Part shown: one piece after another, positions 29,294 through 37,943 of the stretch
How the letters are laid out: each line of letters starts with the position of its first letter
Numbering within the stretch: position 1 is the stretch's first letter
Assembly: GCA_963704595.1 (NCBI GenBank)
Contig: OY969922.1
Coordinates: forward strand, 2,728,001-2,792,000
From: Acuticoccus sp963704595
GTDB lineage: Bacteria; Pseudomonadota; Alphaproteobacteria; Rhizobiales; Amorphaceae
Direction of reading: 5' to 3'
Length of the DNA stretch: 64,000 bases
Notes under the pieces: model-generated
Databases searched by the model: none
What the model saw: only the letters and a program-made list of their open reading frames with translations
Told to the model about the DNA's origin: nothing
Position numbers and translations under genes: made by a program

Positions 29294-29615
29294 GCCGTGG
29301 CGTCTGACGGAGCGGGCCAGCGCCCGCCTCGTCGAGATCGCGGAATGGACCCTCGACACGTTCGGTGACCGCCAGGCGAGGTCTTACGAGGCGGAAATCA
29401 TCGATCGGTGCAACGCCGTCGCAAACGGCGAGGCCCACGTCCGCAAGGCCCGCACAGCAATCGATCCGGCGCTCCCCGACGACATGTTCCTGACAAGAGC
29501 CGGCACGCACCTGATGGTGTTCATCGATCGTCCCGATGGGATCATCATCGTCGATTTTCTCCACCCGAGGCAGGACATGCCAAGGCGCCTGGCCGAGATG
29601 ATGCGCGACATCTAG
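29286..29615 (+). CDS. parE: ParE/RelE-superfamily toxin
   Basis: The 109-residue protein has the ParE pattern: WRLTERASARLVEIAEWTLD at the N-terminus, a central RCNAVANGEAHVRKAR, and a C-terminal strand pair MVFIDRPDGIIIVDFLHPR. ParE toxins poison DNA gyrase; that target is assumed from family. The GTG at 29286 lies 8 nt inside the antitoxin's 3' end, so translation is coupled. Its GC content is normal for the window, unlike the protease islet just upstream. Confidence 0.87.
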   Translation: MPKPWRLTERASARLVEIAEWTLDTFGDRQARSYEAEIIDRCNAVANGEAHVRKARTAIDPALPDDMFLTRAGTHLMVFIDRPDGIIIVDFLHPRQDMPRRLAEMMRDI

Positions 29616-29688
29616 CGGCGTTCCCGAACCGCCATCAAACCAGCGAAGATCGCTTGCCGAGACAAAAATCCCGCCGCATACCAGCGGC

Positions 29689-30591
29689 GTGACCATCCTC
29701 CAGACCCTCCTCAACCCCATCCTCCCGGTCTTCGCCATCGTCGCCATCGGCTACGGGCTCGGCCGCTCGGGGCACACCACCGTCGAGCAGGCGCGCGCGC
29801 TCAACCGCTTCGCGCTCACGCTGATGCTGCCCACCCTCCTCTTCGGCCTCATCGTCCGCGCCCCGCTGGAAGACTTCGAGGCGACCCCCATCGCCACCTA
29901 CGCCGCAGCCGAAGCCGTCGTCTTCGCCCTCGGCTTCGCGCTGGCGCGATACGTCTTCCACCGCCCGCTCGCCGAAGCCCTGCTGCTCGCCATGGCCGGC
30001 ATCTTCTCCAACACCGTCCTCTACGTCCTGCCGCTGTCGATCATCCTCTACGGACCGGGCAACATCCTCCCCGTCACCGAGATCGTCACGCTGGATTCAA
30101 CGCTCGTCTTCGCAAGCTTCATCATCGCCATGGAAGTCTTCGCGAAAACCCGCACCAACCTCAGACGCACGCTTCTCAGCATCGCGAAGACGCCGCTCCT
30201 CATCGCGATGGCGTCCGGCCTCACGCTCAACCTCCTCGGCGTCACGCTCCCCGCCCCGGTGGAAACCTTCGTCGACTTCAACGGCGCCGCCGCCGCCCCC
30301 GTCGCGATGTTCTCGCTGGGCGTGGTCCTGTCGCAGGCCCCGCTGACGCCGGACCGCACGGTGGTCGCCTTCACCCTCATCAAGCTCGCGGTCTTCCCGC
30401 TGGCGGTGTGGGCGGGGCTCGAGCTCACGTCCCCCGGCGCCTCGCAGCAATATATCCTGGGGTCGGCCGGGCCCGCGGGCGCCATGGCCTTCAGCCTCGC
30501 GCTCCTCTACGGCGTCAGGACCGACGCGATCGCCAAGGTCATCATCTGGTCGAGCGTCCTCACCCTCGGCACCCTCGCCGCCCTCGCCTGA
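29689..30591 (+). CDS. AEC-family (auxin efflux carrier-like) transporter
   Basis: An integral membrane protein of 300 residues with about ten helices, from LLNPILPVFAIVAIGYGLGR to IIWSSVLTLGTLAALA. The central N/P-containing helix and the repeated two-bundle arrangement fit the AEC family (malonate, malate and similar exporters). The GTG start at 29689 is used because the hydrophobic first helix begins at once. The substrate is unknown. The next gene, a GST, follows after 70 bp. Confidence 0.85.
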   Translation: MTILQTLLNPILPVFAIVAIGYGLGRSGHTTVEQARALNRFALTLMLPTLLFGLIVRAPLEDFEATPIATYAAAEAVVFALGFALARYVFHRPLAEALLLAMAGIFSNTVLYVLPLSIILYGPGNILPVTEIVTLDSTLVFASFIIAMEVFAKTRTNLRRTLLSIAKTPLLIAMASGLTLNLLGVTLPAPVETFVDFNGAAAAPVAMFSLGVVLSQAPLTPDRTVVAFTLIKLAVFPLAVWAGLELTSPGASQQYILGSAGPAGAMAFSLALLYGVRTDAIAKVIIWSSVLTLGTLAALA

Positions 30592-30661
30592 CCCCAAGCT
30601 GGCGGCGTGCGCCAGACAACCCCACCTTCGGGAACGGACCCCTCAAACGGACCCGAACGCC

Positions 30662-31357
30662 ATGACCGACTACACGCTCCACTACTGGCCGCTCCCCTTC
30701 CGCGGCGAGTTCGTCCGCATCACGCTGGCCCACGCCGGCGCAAGCTGGGAGGAGGCCGACGTGGACGCCATCGTCGACCAGCACGACCGCGCCCCGGCGG
30801 ACCAGCTCGTCCCCCACATGGGCCCGCCCCTCCTCACCGATCATGCCGCCGGCGTCACCCTCGCGCAGACCGAGGCGATCCTCGCCTATCTCGGCCACAA
30901 GCACGGCCTCATCCCGAAGGACGCCGTGAAGGCCGCCCTCACCCACAAGGTCGTCGCCGACGCCAACGACGTCCTCTACGAGATGACCCGCTTCAACGGC
31001 GCGCAGACGTGGACGAAGAGCGCCTGGGCCGAATACCGCCCCCGCCTCACCCGCTGGATGTCGATCTTCGAGGACCTCGGCCGCCGCCACGGCCTGGAGC
31101 CCGGCAAGGGCCACATCCTCGGCACCAAAGAGCCCGGCATCGCGGACCTTGCCACCCACGCCCTCTGGGGCGTGATGACCCGCCAGCTCCCGTCGCTGCG
31201 CCCGCTTCTGGAAGAGACCGCCCCCGCCATCGCCGGCCTGTCGGACCGGATCGCCGCCCGCCCCGAGCAGCAGGACCTCGCCGCCCGCAGCCTCGACGCC
31301 TACGGCGAGGAATGGTGCGGCGGCGACATCGAGGCATCGCTGCGCAAGGTGGTCTGA
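30662..31357 (+). CDS. Glutathione S-transferase family protein
   Basis: The 231-residue protein is a full two-domain GST. The thioredoxin-like N-domain runs from DYTLHYWPLPFRGEFVRITL through MGPPLLTDHAAGVTLAQTEA (cis-Pro and the Q/T glutathione contacts). The helical C-domain contains MTRFNGAQTWTKSAWAEYRP and the N-capping-like LGTKEPGIADLATHALWG. Frame intact. Not closely similar to the GST at 4.6 kb. Cytosolic; the electrophile is unknown. Confidence 0.88.
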   Translation: MTDYTLHYWPLPFRGEFVRITLAHAGASWEEADVDAIVDQHDRAPADQLVPHMGPPLLTDHAAGVTLAQTEAILAYLGHKHGLIPKDAVKAALTHKVVADANDVLYEMTRFNGAQTWTKSAWAEYRPRLTRWMSIFEDLGRRHGLEPGKGHILGTKEPGIADLATHALWGVMTRQLPSLRPLLEETAPAIAGLSDRIAARPEQQDLAARSLDAYGEEWCGGDIEASLRKVV

Positions 31358-31863
31358 CGGCACCCGCCCGCCACCCGCCCGCCCGCGCCAACTAATCCCC
31401 GGCTGCAAATCCCGTGCGATCCTCCCCTCGCCACCTGGCTCGAGGGGGAGGCGTGCGCCGGACCGTCCGCCACGAGAGCCAGGGGCTTCGGCTGCCTCGT
31501 GGCACGGCGCGTAACGGACGCCGCGTCACGGAGCCGGCCGGGTCGAGGCCGCTGCCGCCGCAAGGGGTGACCCGAACGGCGGTCGAGAGAGAGGGGCGCG
31601 CCCAGTTCAATCCGCCGAAGCGGGCGGAGGGGCGAAAGCAAGGACGGGCAACAAGGCGCCCGAGCCGAGGTCCCTCCGGTGGCAGCCGGGAAACCGGTGC
31701 GGGAGACCGCTCGCCCCGTCCACGCCGAAGGCGGGACACTGTGGGGGCAACCTCACAAAACATATAGCGGTTGCGCCCACAGCGTCCCGCCTTCTCCCCC
31801 ATCCACCCTGCCCGCGGAATGCGGCGCGGGCCGATCAGCCATGCCAGCGTGAAAGGACGGCAC
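31358..31863. other. Gene-free stretch with long near-palindrome
   Basis: About 500 bp with no convincing gene; the open frames here have no family-like protein and no start context. The right half holds the 26-bp-arm inverted repeat at 31727-31794. The left part is Arg-codon-like GC-rich DNA with several short self-complementary pieces. Confidence 0.55.
31727..31794. repeat. 26-bp inverted repeat (24/26 paired), 16-nt loop
   Basis: Arms at 31727-31752 and 31769-31794 start GAAGGCGGGACACTGTGGG and end ACAGCGTCCCGCCTTC. The loop is AT-rich (TCACAAAACATATAGC). No U-run follows the second arm, though it continues TCCCCC. It could be a MITE-like relic, a structured RNA or the leader of the small ORF at 31864. 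Confidence 0.75.
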
Positions 31864-32250
31864 ATGATCCACAAACGACGCCGCGCCCGCCGCGCCGCAA
31901 AACCCGTCACCAAGGCCGAGGGCGCCCGCCGCCGCAACGCCGCAAAGGCCGCCCGCCTCGCCGCCCGCGCCGAGGCCCGCAAAGCCTACCGCGCCGCCCG
32001 CGCCACGCGCGAAGCCGCCCTCGTCAAGGCGCTGGCCGCCGAGCGCGCCGCAGCCGCCGCAGCGGAGGCCAAGGAACGCCGCGCCTACCGCGAACAGGCC
32101 AACCGCCAGCTGGAAGCCCTGCGCGAAATCGAGGCCGCCGCGCTCTCGCTGACGGCTACCCTCCCCGGCGGCCCGGCCCACGCCCACCCCGCGCGCTTCA
32201 CCAAGGCCCCGCTCCCCAAGGCCCTCCGCCACCGCCCGCAGAGACACTGA
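31864..32250 (+). CDS. Possible small Ala/Arg/Lys-rich basic protein
   Basis: A 128-residue frame from ATG 31864 with AAAGGAC upstream. The N-terminus is extremely basic (MIHKRRRARRAAKPVTKAEG), then comes a long Ala/Arg/Glu helix (AERAAAAAAEAKERRAYREQ). Composition resembles nucleoid- or RNA-binding tails, but such low-complexity frames also arise by chance in GC-rich DNA. No family is recognised. Treat as tentative. Confidence 0.4.
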   Translation: MIHKRRRARRAAKPVTKAEGARRRNAAKAARLAARAEARKAYRAARATREAALVKALAAERAAAAAAEAKERRAYREQANRQLEALREIEAAALSLTATLPGGPAHAHPARFTKAPLPKALRHRPQRH

Positions 32251-32280
32251 GCCCGCCCCGCGAAAGGGCGCCTCGCTGCC

Positions 32281-32491
32281 TCGAAACCGTCTTCACCGTC
32301 ACCGAACAGGACGGCAGCCCCCTCCCCAGGACCGAGATCGACGCCGCCTTCCTGAAGAAGACCCTCGGCAGTCTCGACCACCGCTTACACGTCGGCGGCC
32401 CCCGCCGATGGTGAAGTCCGTCATCGCCGACCTCCGCCGCGAGGGCGTGCCGGACGACCGGATCATCGTGGAATCGAAGTGGCTCGAATAA
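32281..32491 (+). pseudogene. C-terminal remnant of an FNR-like NAD(P)-binding oxidoreductase; -1 frame break
   Basis: Read in frame, TVTEQDGSPLPRTEIDAAFL, KKTLGSLDHRLHVGGP and then, after one missing C near 32403, PPMVKSVIADLRREGVPDDR and IIVESKW reproduce the C-terminal end of ferredoxin/flavodoxin-reductase domains (the CGPPPMV-like nucleotide loop, here VGGPPPMV). Only about 70 residues are present. No FAD-binding half or start codon precedes it, so this is a decayed fragment, not a broken full gene. Confidence 0.55.
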
Positions 32492-32607
32492 TCCCCGCCC
32501 ATCGGGGCAAGGCTACACTCTCCCCGCGCCGGCCACAGGGGAGCGGAAAGGCGGCCAAGGCGGGTTGAGCTTTCGGAACGAAGCCGCTAACCCATCCCCC
32601 GACGGAC

Positions 32608-32683
32608 GCGCCGGTAGCTCAGCTGGTAGAGCATTCGACTTTTAATCGAACGGTCCGGGGTTCGAGCCCCCGCCGGCGTACCA
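32608..32683 (+). tRNA. tRNA-Lys (anticodon UUU)
   Basis: The 76-nt cloverleaf reads by eye. D-arm is GCTCAGCTGGTAGAGC. The anticodon arm TTCGACTTTTAATCGAA has loop anticodon TTT. The T-arm is CGGGG-TTCGAGC-CCCCG, and an encoded CCA follows the discriminator A. The acceptor stem is GCGCCGG/CCGGCGT, which leaves a G1-U72 wobble at the end. It could be a natural variant or a base error. Confidence 0.9.
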
Positions 32684-32796
32684 GTCCCCCCAAAAGTTCC
32701 CGATAATTCGCCCCATCGAAGGATCTGTGACTGCCGTCACTGCAACGAGGCCAGCCCCCGCGTATCTCTTCCTCAACAAGAACGGGGGACCGAGCA

Positions 32797-33090
32797 ATGA
32801 CCATGACAGCCTGCGATTTCGCCACCACCATCTCCAAGGGGATCGCCGTCCGCGCCGATCTCATCCGCCTCGAAAGCTGCAATCACCTCAGCGTCGAGGT
32901 GAGCGGCACCGACACCGGCGCGGACGTCGACAACTGGGCCGTCGACATCTCTGTCCCCGCACGCATCACCGGGGTGTATGGTGCAAAATGCGACGCGGTG
33001 AGCGCCACGAAGTACCGCATCACCCCGGACCCCTTCACCCGGCACATCCCGACGGGCGGCACCGTCCACTTCGGCCTCATCTTCGCCTGA
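32797..33090 (+). CDS. Stand-alone CBM2-like small protein
   Basis: The 97-residue protein from ATG 32797 has no signal peptide. Its second half (NWAVDISVPARITGVYGAKC, then YRITPDPFTRHIPTGGTVHF and GLIFA) follows the family 2 carbohydrate-binding pattern: a W-[VT]-x-[IF] strand, then xxIxPGGxVxFGxxF. Similar modules occur at the end of alphaproteobacterial RTX proteins, but here the module is alone. Two Cys residues could pair if exported. Binding of a polysaccharide is inferred from pattern only. Confidence 0.6.
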   Translation: MTMTACDFATTISKGIAVRADLIRLESCNHLSVEVSGTDTGADVDNWAVDISVPARITGVYGAKCDAVSATKYRITPDPFTRHIPTGGTVHFGLIFA

Positions 33091-33108
33091 GGCCGAATGC
33101 GGCGGCGG

Positions 33109-34696
33109 TCAGCGGACCAGCGCCATCCCGTCCTTGCGCGGATCGGAGCCAGCCGCATAGACCTCGCCGAGGCGCACGATGGCCTGCGCCCCGCCGAAGC
33201 CGAACGCAACGCCCGGCGCATCCGCCACAACCTCGTGCCCGAGCGCCTTCAGCCCCTCCAGCGTCTCGGCGGGCATGTGCTCCTCGATGGCGACCTTGCG
33301 GCCGCCCAGAACCCTGAACCGCGGCGCATCGATCGCCGTCTGCACGCCCTGCCCGAACCTTGCGATCCGGGTCACGAGCTGCGCCTGGCCCTGCGCCTGG
33401 ATCGGCCCGCCCATCACCCCGAACGCCATGAACGGCGCGCCGTCCTTCGTGGCAAACCCCGGAATGATTGTGTGGAACGGCCGCTTCCCCGGTGCCACGC
33501 AGTTGGGGCTCGCGGCATCCAGAGAGAACGCCGCCCCCCGGTTCTGCAAGCTCACCTGATAGCGCGGCGTGACGCAGCCCGACCCGAACCCGTCGTAGTT
33601 CGACTGGATCAGCGAGACCATCATCCCCGAAGGGTCGGCCGTCGTCAGGATCACGGTCCCGCCCTTCAGCGGCTTCCCCGTCTCCGGCGTCCCGACCTTG
33701 TCCGGGTCGACCAGCCTGGCGCGGGCATCGAGATAGGCGGGGTCGAGAAGATCGGCCGGGGTGAGCTGCATCGAGCCCGGATCGCCGACATGGGCGTGAA
33801 GGTCGGCGAGCGCGAGCTTCACCGCCTCGATCTGGAGGTGGATGCGCGCGCACGCTGTCCGGCTCATCCCCAAGGTCGAGCCGGTCCATGATGCCGAGCG
33901 CGATGAGGACCGCGATCCCCTGCCCGTTGGGCGGGATCTGGTGGACCGTGAGGCCGTAGGCGTCCACCTCGAGCGGGTCGACCCACTCGGCGCGGTGGGC
34001 GGCGAAGTCCTCCATGGTATGCGCACCGCCGCCGGCCTGCGACTGCGCGACGATCTCCTCGGCGATGGCGCCGCGGTAGAACGCCCAGCCGTTGCTCTCG
34101 GCGATGAGGTCGAGCGCATCGGCGGCGCCCGGAAGGCGGAAGACCTCGCCCGGCGCCGGCGCCTTGCCATCGCGGAGGAAGTTTTCGGCAAAGCCGTTCT
34201 CGTGCGGCACGAGGCTCACCTGGTCGGCCCAGCTCCCCGCCGTCACCGGCGCGACCGGAAAGCCCTCGCGGGCATAGCGGGCCGCGGGCGCCAGGAGATC
34301 GGCGAGCGACTTCGAGCCGAACCGTTCGCAGAGCGCCACCCAGGCGGAAACTGCGCCGGGGATCGTGACGGTGTCCCACCCGCGGTTCGGCATCGCGTCC
34401 ATCCCGGCGAAGCGGTCGAGCGTCCATGCCGCGGGGGCGCGGCCGGAGGCATTGAGGCCGTGGACCGCCTTGCCGTCCCAGACCAGCGCGAAGGTGTCGG
34501 CGCCGAGGCCGTTGCTGGTCGGCTCGGTGATCGTCAGCGTCGCCGCGGTGGCGACCGCCGCGTCGACCGCGTTGCCGCCGTTCGCAAGCACCTCGAGCCC
34601 CGCGGCGGTCGCCAGCGGTTCGGAGGTCGCCACCGCCGCCCTGCCGAAACTGGTGGAGCGCTGACTGGGATAGAGGTCGCGTCGTGAGAAGTTCAT
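33109..34696 (-). CDS. Gamma-glutamyltransferase family protein (YwrD-like); +1 frame break
   Basis: An Ntn-hydrolase made as a proenzyme that self-cleaves before a catalytic Thr, here in KGGTVILTTADPSG at about residue 350. Downstream signatures are YDGFGSGCVTPRYQVSLQNR, SPNCVAPGKRPFHTIIPGFA and FMAFGVMGGPIQAQGQAQ. The frame moves +1 near 33858 (DEPDSV then RIHLQIEAVKLALADLHAHV); corrected length 528 residues, normal. No clear signal peptide, so it resembles the cytosolic YwrD group more than periplasmic GGT. Gamma-glutamyl transfer or another amide hydrolysis is inferred. Confidence 0.88.
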
Positions 34697-34778
34697 AATT
34701 CTGTTCGCAGCTTGCTTCGACTGGGGGAGCGGGAGCCGATACGCTTAAAGGACGGACCCGGCATTAGCCAAACGCGCA

Positions 34779-34806
34779 TTGACATCGCGATTTTATTGGT
34801 TAGCTA
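34779..34806 (+). promoter_or_regulatory. Sigma-70-like promoter candidate for the DEAD-box gene
   Basis: A perfect -35 TTGACA (34779-34784), a 16-bp spacer and TAGCTA (34801-34806) sit about 100 bp before the helicase ATG in a locally AT-rich stretch. The -10 element is imperfect. Confidence 0.4.
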
Positions 34807-34904
34807 AAGCTTTGTAGATGCTGCACCGCAGCGCCCGTGCGCGGCCCCGGTCCGACACCGCGGCGTGCACCACAACACGAGACACTGAAACCATTTCTGA
34901 TCCG

Positions 34905-36581
34905 ATGTTCAAAGACCTCGGCCTCAGCCCCAAGGTGCTGAGTGCCGTAGAAGCCGCAGGCTATAGCAAGCCGACGCCGATCCAGGCGGAGGCGATTCCG
35001 CACGCCCTCGAGAAGCGCGACGTCCTCGGTCTGGCACAGACCGGCACGGGCAAGACCGCCTCGTTCGTCCTGCCGATGCTGTCGCTGCTGGAGCGCGGCC
35101 GCGCCCGTGCGCGGATGCCGCGCACCCTCATCCTGGAGCCGACCCGCGAGCTCGCCGCACAGGTGGCGGAAAGCTTCGAGAAGTACGGCGCCAACCACAA
35201 GCTCACCGTGGCGCTGCTGATCGGCGGCGTCTCGTTCGGTGACCAGAACCGCAAGATCGACCGTGGCGCCGACGTGGTGATCGCCACCCCCGGCCGCCTG
35301 ATGGACCACATGGAGCGCGGCAAGCTGCTGCTCCAGCAGATCGAGATCCTCGTCGTCGACGAAGCCGACCGGATGCTCGACATGGGCTTCATCCCGGACA
35401 TCGAGAAGATCTGCAAGCAGCTCCCGGTCACCCGCCAGACCCTGTTCTTCTCGGCGACGATGCCGAAGGAGATCCAGTCGCTGGTCGACCGCTTCCTGCA
35501 CAATCCGGTGCGCGTGGAAGTGTCGAAGACCTCCTCCGCCGCCGAGACCGTCGAGCAGGCGTTCGTGAAGTCCGGCAGCGCCGCGTCCGAAAAGCGCGAG
35601 ACCCTCCGCCGCCTCCTGAAGGCCGAGACCGAGCTCACCAACGGCATCATCTTCTGCAACCGCAAGCGCGACATCGGCACCCTGTTCCGCTCGCTGGAGC
35701 GGCACGGCTTCTCCGTCGGCGCCCTCCATGGCGACATGGACCAGCGCTCGCGCATGGCGACGCTCGACGGCTTCAAGAAGAACCAGATCACGCTGCTGGT
35801 GGCGTCCGACGTCGCGGCCCGCGGCCTCGACATTCCGGAAGTCAGCCACGTCTTCAACTATGACGTGCCGCACAACTCGGAAGACTACGTCCACCGCATC
35901 GGCCGTACCGGCCGTGCCGGCCGCTCGGGCAAGGCGTTCACCATCGCAGCCCCGCGCGAGGACGCAAAGCTGATCGCCGGCATCGAAGAGATGCTGAACG
36001 TGAAGGTGCCGTGGATGGACGAGCCGGAACAGACCGGCAAGGCCGTCGCGCCGGCCGCGGCCGCCGAAGAGGCACCCCGCTCCGAACGCGGCAAGCGCCC
36101 GCCGCGGACCCGCTCGCGCAAGCGCGGCACGGACGAGGCGGCACCTGCTGCCGAGGCCGAGGCCCCCGAGGTGGTCGAGGCCGCACCCGTGGAAGCGCCG
36201 CAGGAAGCCGCACCCGCCGAGGCACCGCGTGAACGCAAGCGGTCCAGCTCCCGCCGCCGGTCCGAAGCGCGTGCCAACGCGCAGGCCGCCGAGGAGCAGC
36301 GCGTCGCGGAGCCCGAAGCCGAGCAGCCGTCCGAAACCCGGGCCCGCGAGGACCTGCCGCAGGAACCCGCGCGCGAGATGGTCCGCCCGGCGCCCGTCAC
36401 CGAGTCGGCACCGCGCGGCGACCAGAACCGCCACCAGCAGCGCCGTGGCGGCGGCAACAATCGCCGGCAGGACGATGGCGGCGACAGCCGCGTCCCGTTC
36501 GAGCAGACCCCTTACGTGCCGGCCTTCCTCCTGCGCCCGCTCAACGTGCGCCGCGACACGGCAGAGGATTCGGCCGACTGA
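34905..36581 (+). CDS. DEAD-box RNA helicase, RhlE-like
   Basis: The 558-residue ATP-dependent RNA helicase has the Q motif around FKDLGLSPKVLSAVEAAGY...PTPIQ, motif I AQTGTGKT, Ia PTRELAAQ, II VDEADRM, III FFSATM, V ASDVAARGLDIP and VI HRIGRTGRAGRSG. The long C-terminal tail (about 385-558) is Arg/Glu/Ala-rich with a QNRHQQRRGGGNNRR patch, typical for RNA binding. ATG 34905 is chosen since the core starts there; the upstream frame is not conserved. Likely roles are ribosome assembly or mRNA turnover. Confidence 0.93.
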   Translation: MFKDLGLSPKVLSAVEAAGYSKPTPIQAEAIPHALEKRDVLGLAQTGTGKTASFVLPMLSLLERGRARARMPRTLILEPTRELAAQVAESFEKYGANHKLTVALLIGGVSFGDQNRKIDRGADVVIATPGRLMDHMERGKLLLQQIEILVVDEADRMLDMGFIPDIEKICKQLPVTRQTLFFSATMPKEIQSLVDRFLHNPVRVEVSKTSSAAETVEQAFVKSGSAASEKRETLRRLLKAETELTNGIIFCNRKRDIGTLFRSLERHGFSVGALHGDMDQRSRMATLDGFKKNQITLLVASDVAARGLDIPEVSHVFNYDVPHNSEDYVHRIGRTGRAGRSGKAFTIAAPREDAKLIAGIEEMLNVKVPWMDEPEQTGKAVAPAAAAEEAPRSERGKRPPRTRSRKRGTDEAAPAAEAEAPEVVEAAPVEAPQEAAPAEAPRERKRSSSRRRSEARANAQAAEEQRVAEPEAEQPSETRAREDLPQEPAREMVRPAPVTESAPRGDQNRHQQRRGGGNNRRQDDGGDSRVPFEQTPYVPAFLLRPLNVRRDTAEDSAD

Positions 36582-36612
36582 AGACGGCCAAACCCCGCGC
36601 GTCCTGTGGATG

Positions 36613-36628
36613 TTAACGGCACATTAAC
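36613..36628 (+). promoter_or_regulatory. CtrA-binding site
   Basis: TTAACGGCACATTAAC is a full match to the CtrA consensus TTAA-N7-TTAAC. It lies 84 bp upstream of the ATG at 36712, in an AT-richer pocket, a normal position for CtrA activation or repression. CtrA is the cell-cycle/motility master regulator of alphaproteobacteria. Confidence 0.75.
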
Positions 36629-36711
36629 CTTGCTGGTCAACCATATCTGCCGTGGGTTCGCACCGTCGTGCGGGCCCCGAGCGCCCCAACCGGACGCACG
36701 AGGCAGAGACC

Positions 36712-37555
36712 ATGGCACAGACCCTCCCGATCCCCGCAGGCGGCCGCGACCTCAGCACCGAGGCATCGTTCGCTGAGGCGCTGAACGAGGAAATGGCCGC
36801 AACGCCCCTTCGGGCGATCACCGGCGGCAAGCGCCGCCAGCATCGCGGCACCCGCCCAGCACCGGCTCGAACGGCCCGCGCGGCAGGGCCTGCGCACCGC
36901 ACACGCAACGCCCCGCTCGATCCTCTCCCTCCCCTTCGAGCACCCGGACGAAGCCGCACCCGCCAACGAAGCGACCGGCGCCCCCCAGGCGTGGCAACCG
37001 ATCCGTCCCGACCGCGGCATCCAGCCCGCCGCCCCGACCGCAGCGGCGCGTCATCCGTCCGCGCCCTGCGAACGGCTCCTGCTCCTGCGCGACATTCGCC
37101 GTGTGTGGATGGGTTCGGCCTTCAAGCGCGTACCGCACACGCTGGTGATCTCATCGGTCCGCCTCGCCCGCGTACCCGGCGCCAACGCACCCTCGGCCGA
37201 GAACCTCCTCGGCCGGACCAGCCGAGCCCTCGCCGAAGCGCTGCGCGACCTCGGTATCCTCTACACGCTCACCGACACCAGCAACGGGATGCTGATGGCC
37301 GACAAGTCGGTCCGTCAGGCGACGAAGATCGCAGAAGCGATCCAGAAGGCCATCGATTCGCGGGTGTCTGATGCGGTGTCGTCGCCGCTGATCTTCGCGG
37401 CGGGTGTCGCTGCCATCCACCGGGACGACGACCCGGTGGCGGCGCTCTGCCTTGCGGAGCGTTGTCTCTCGGTGGCGGAGAAGGAAGGCCAGTCGGCGGT
37501 GATTGCCGAGTGCGATCCGAAGATGCGGCAGGCGGCGGCCGGGCAGCGGCGCTGA
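36712..37555 (+). CDS. CtrA-box gene: disordered N-terminus plus degenerate GGDEF-like domain; +1 frame break
   Basis: The frame from ATG 36712 (MAQTLPIPAGGRDLSTEASF) shifts +1 near 36830 and continues (IAAPAQHRLERPARQGLRTA...) to 37555, giving about 280 residues. Residues 45-125 are Ala/Pro/Arg-rich and probably disordered. The C-terminal part (WMGSAFKRVPHTLVISSVRL, LLGRTSRALAEALRDLGIL, PLIFAAGVAAIHRDDDPVAA, LCLAERCLSVAEKEGQSAV) follows the layout of a GGDEF domain's second half, but the GGDEF signature itself is absent. If real, it would be a catalytically dead c-di-GMP-related or structural domain. The family assignment is my inference. Confidence 0.6.
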
Positions 37556-37583
37556 GGCGCGCCGCCCTCGCCGAAAGAGCAGC

Positions 37584-37934
37584 CTAGCCGGCGGCCTTCA
37601 GCTCAACCAACTCGCCGCAGCCGCAGGCGGAGACCTGGTTGGGGTTCTGGAACACGAAGCCTGCGCGGAACTTCGTCACCTCGTAGTCCATCCGCGAGCC
37701 GAGAAGGTAGAGCGTCGCCATCTTGTCGACGAACACGCGTGCTCCGTCCCGCTCGACGATCTCGTCCTTCGGGTCGGCCTCGGCGACGGCGGCCATGGTG
37801 TACTCCATCCCCGCGCAGCCGCCCTTCTTGATGCCGACCTTCAGGCCGGCGAGCGGCGGCTCCTGCGCGGACATGATCTCGCGCACCCGGTTCACGGCTT
37901 CATCGCTGAGCGTCATCACGGCGGGGCGGTTCAT
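37584..37934 (-). CDS. sufA: SufA/IscA-type iron-sulfur carrier
   Basis: A 116-residue A-type carrier with the three conserved cysteines: one in KKGGCAGMEYTM and two in SACGCGELVEL. It delivers clusters built on SufBCD to apoproteins. It is the last gene of the suf run on the minus strand, 9 bp after sufT. Confidence 0.94.
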   Translation of the reverse strand: MNRPAVMTLSDEAVNRVREIMSAQEPPLAGLKVGIKKGGCAGMEYTMAAVAEADPKDEIVERDGARVFVDKMATLYLLGSRMDYEVTKFRAGFVFQNPNQVSACGCGELVELKAAG

Positions 37935-37943
37935 GGCAGTCTC

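Noticed and set aside
31392..31982. Open frame on the minus strand through the gene-free stretch (196 codons)
   Set aside because: Arg/Pro-rich low-complexity translation, no start context, and it runs through the long palindrome; it looks like a GC-rich shadow frame.
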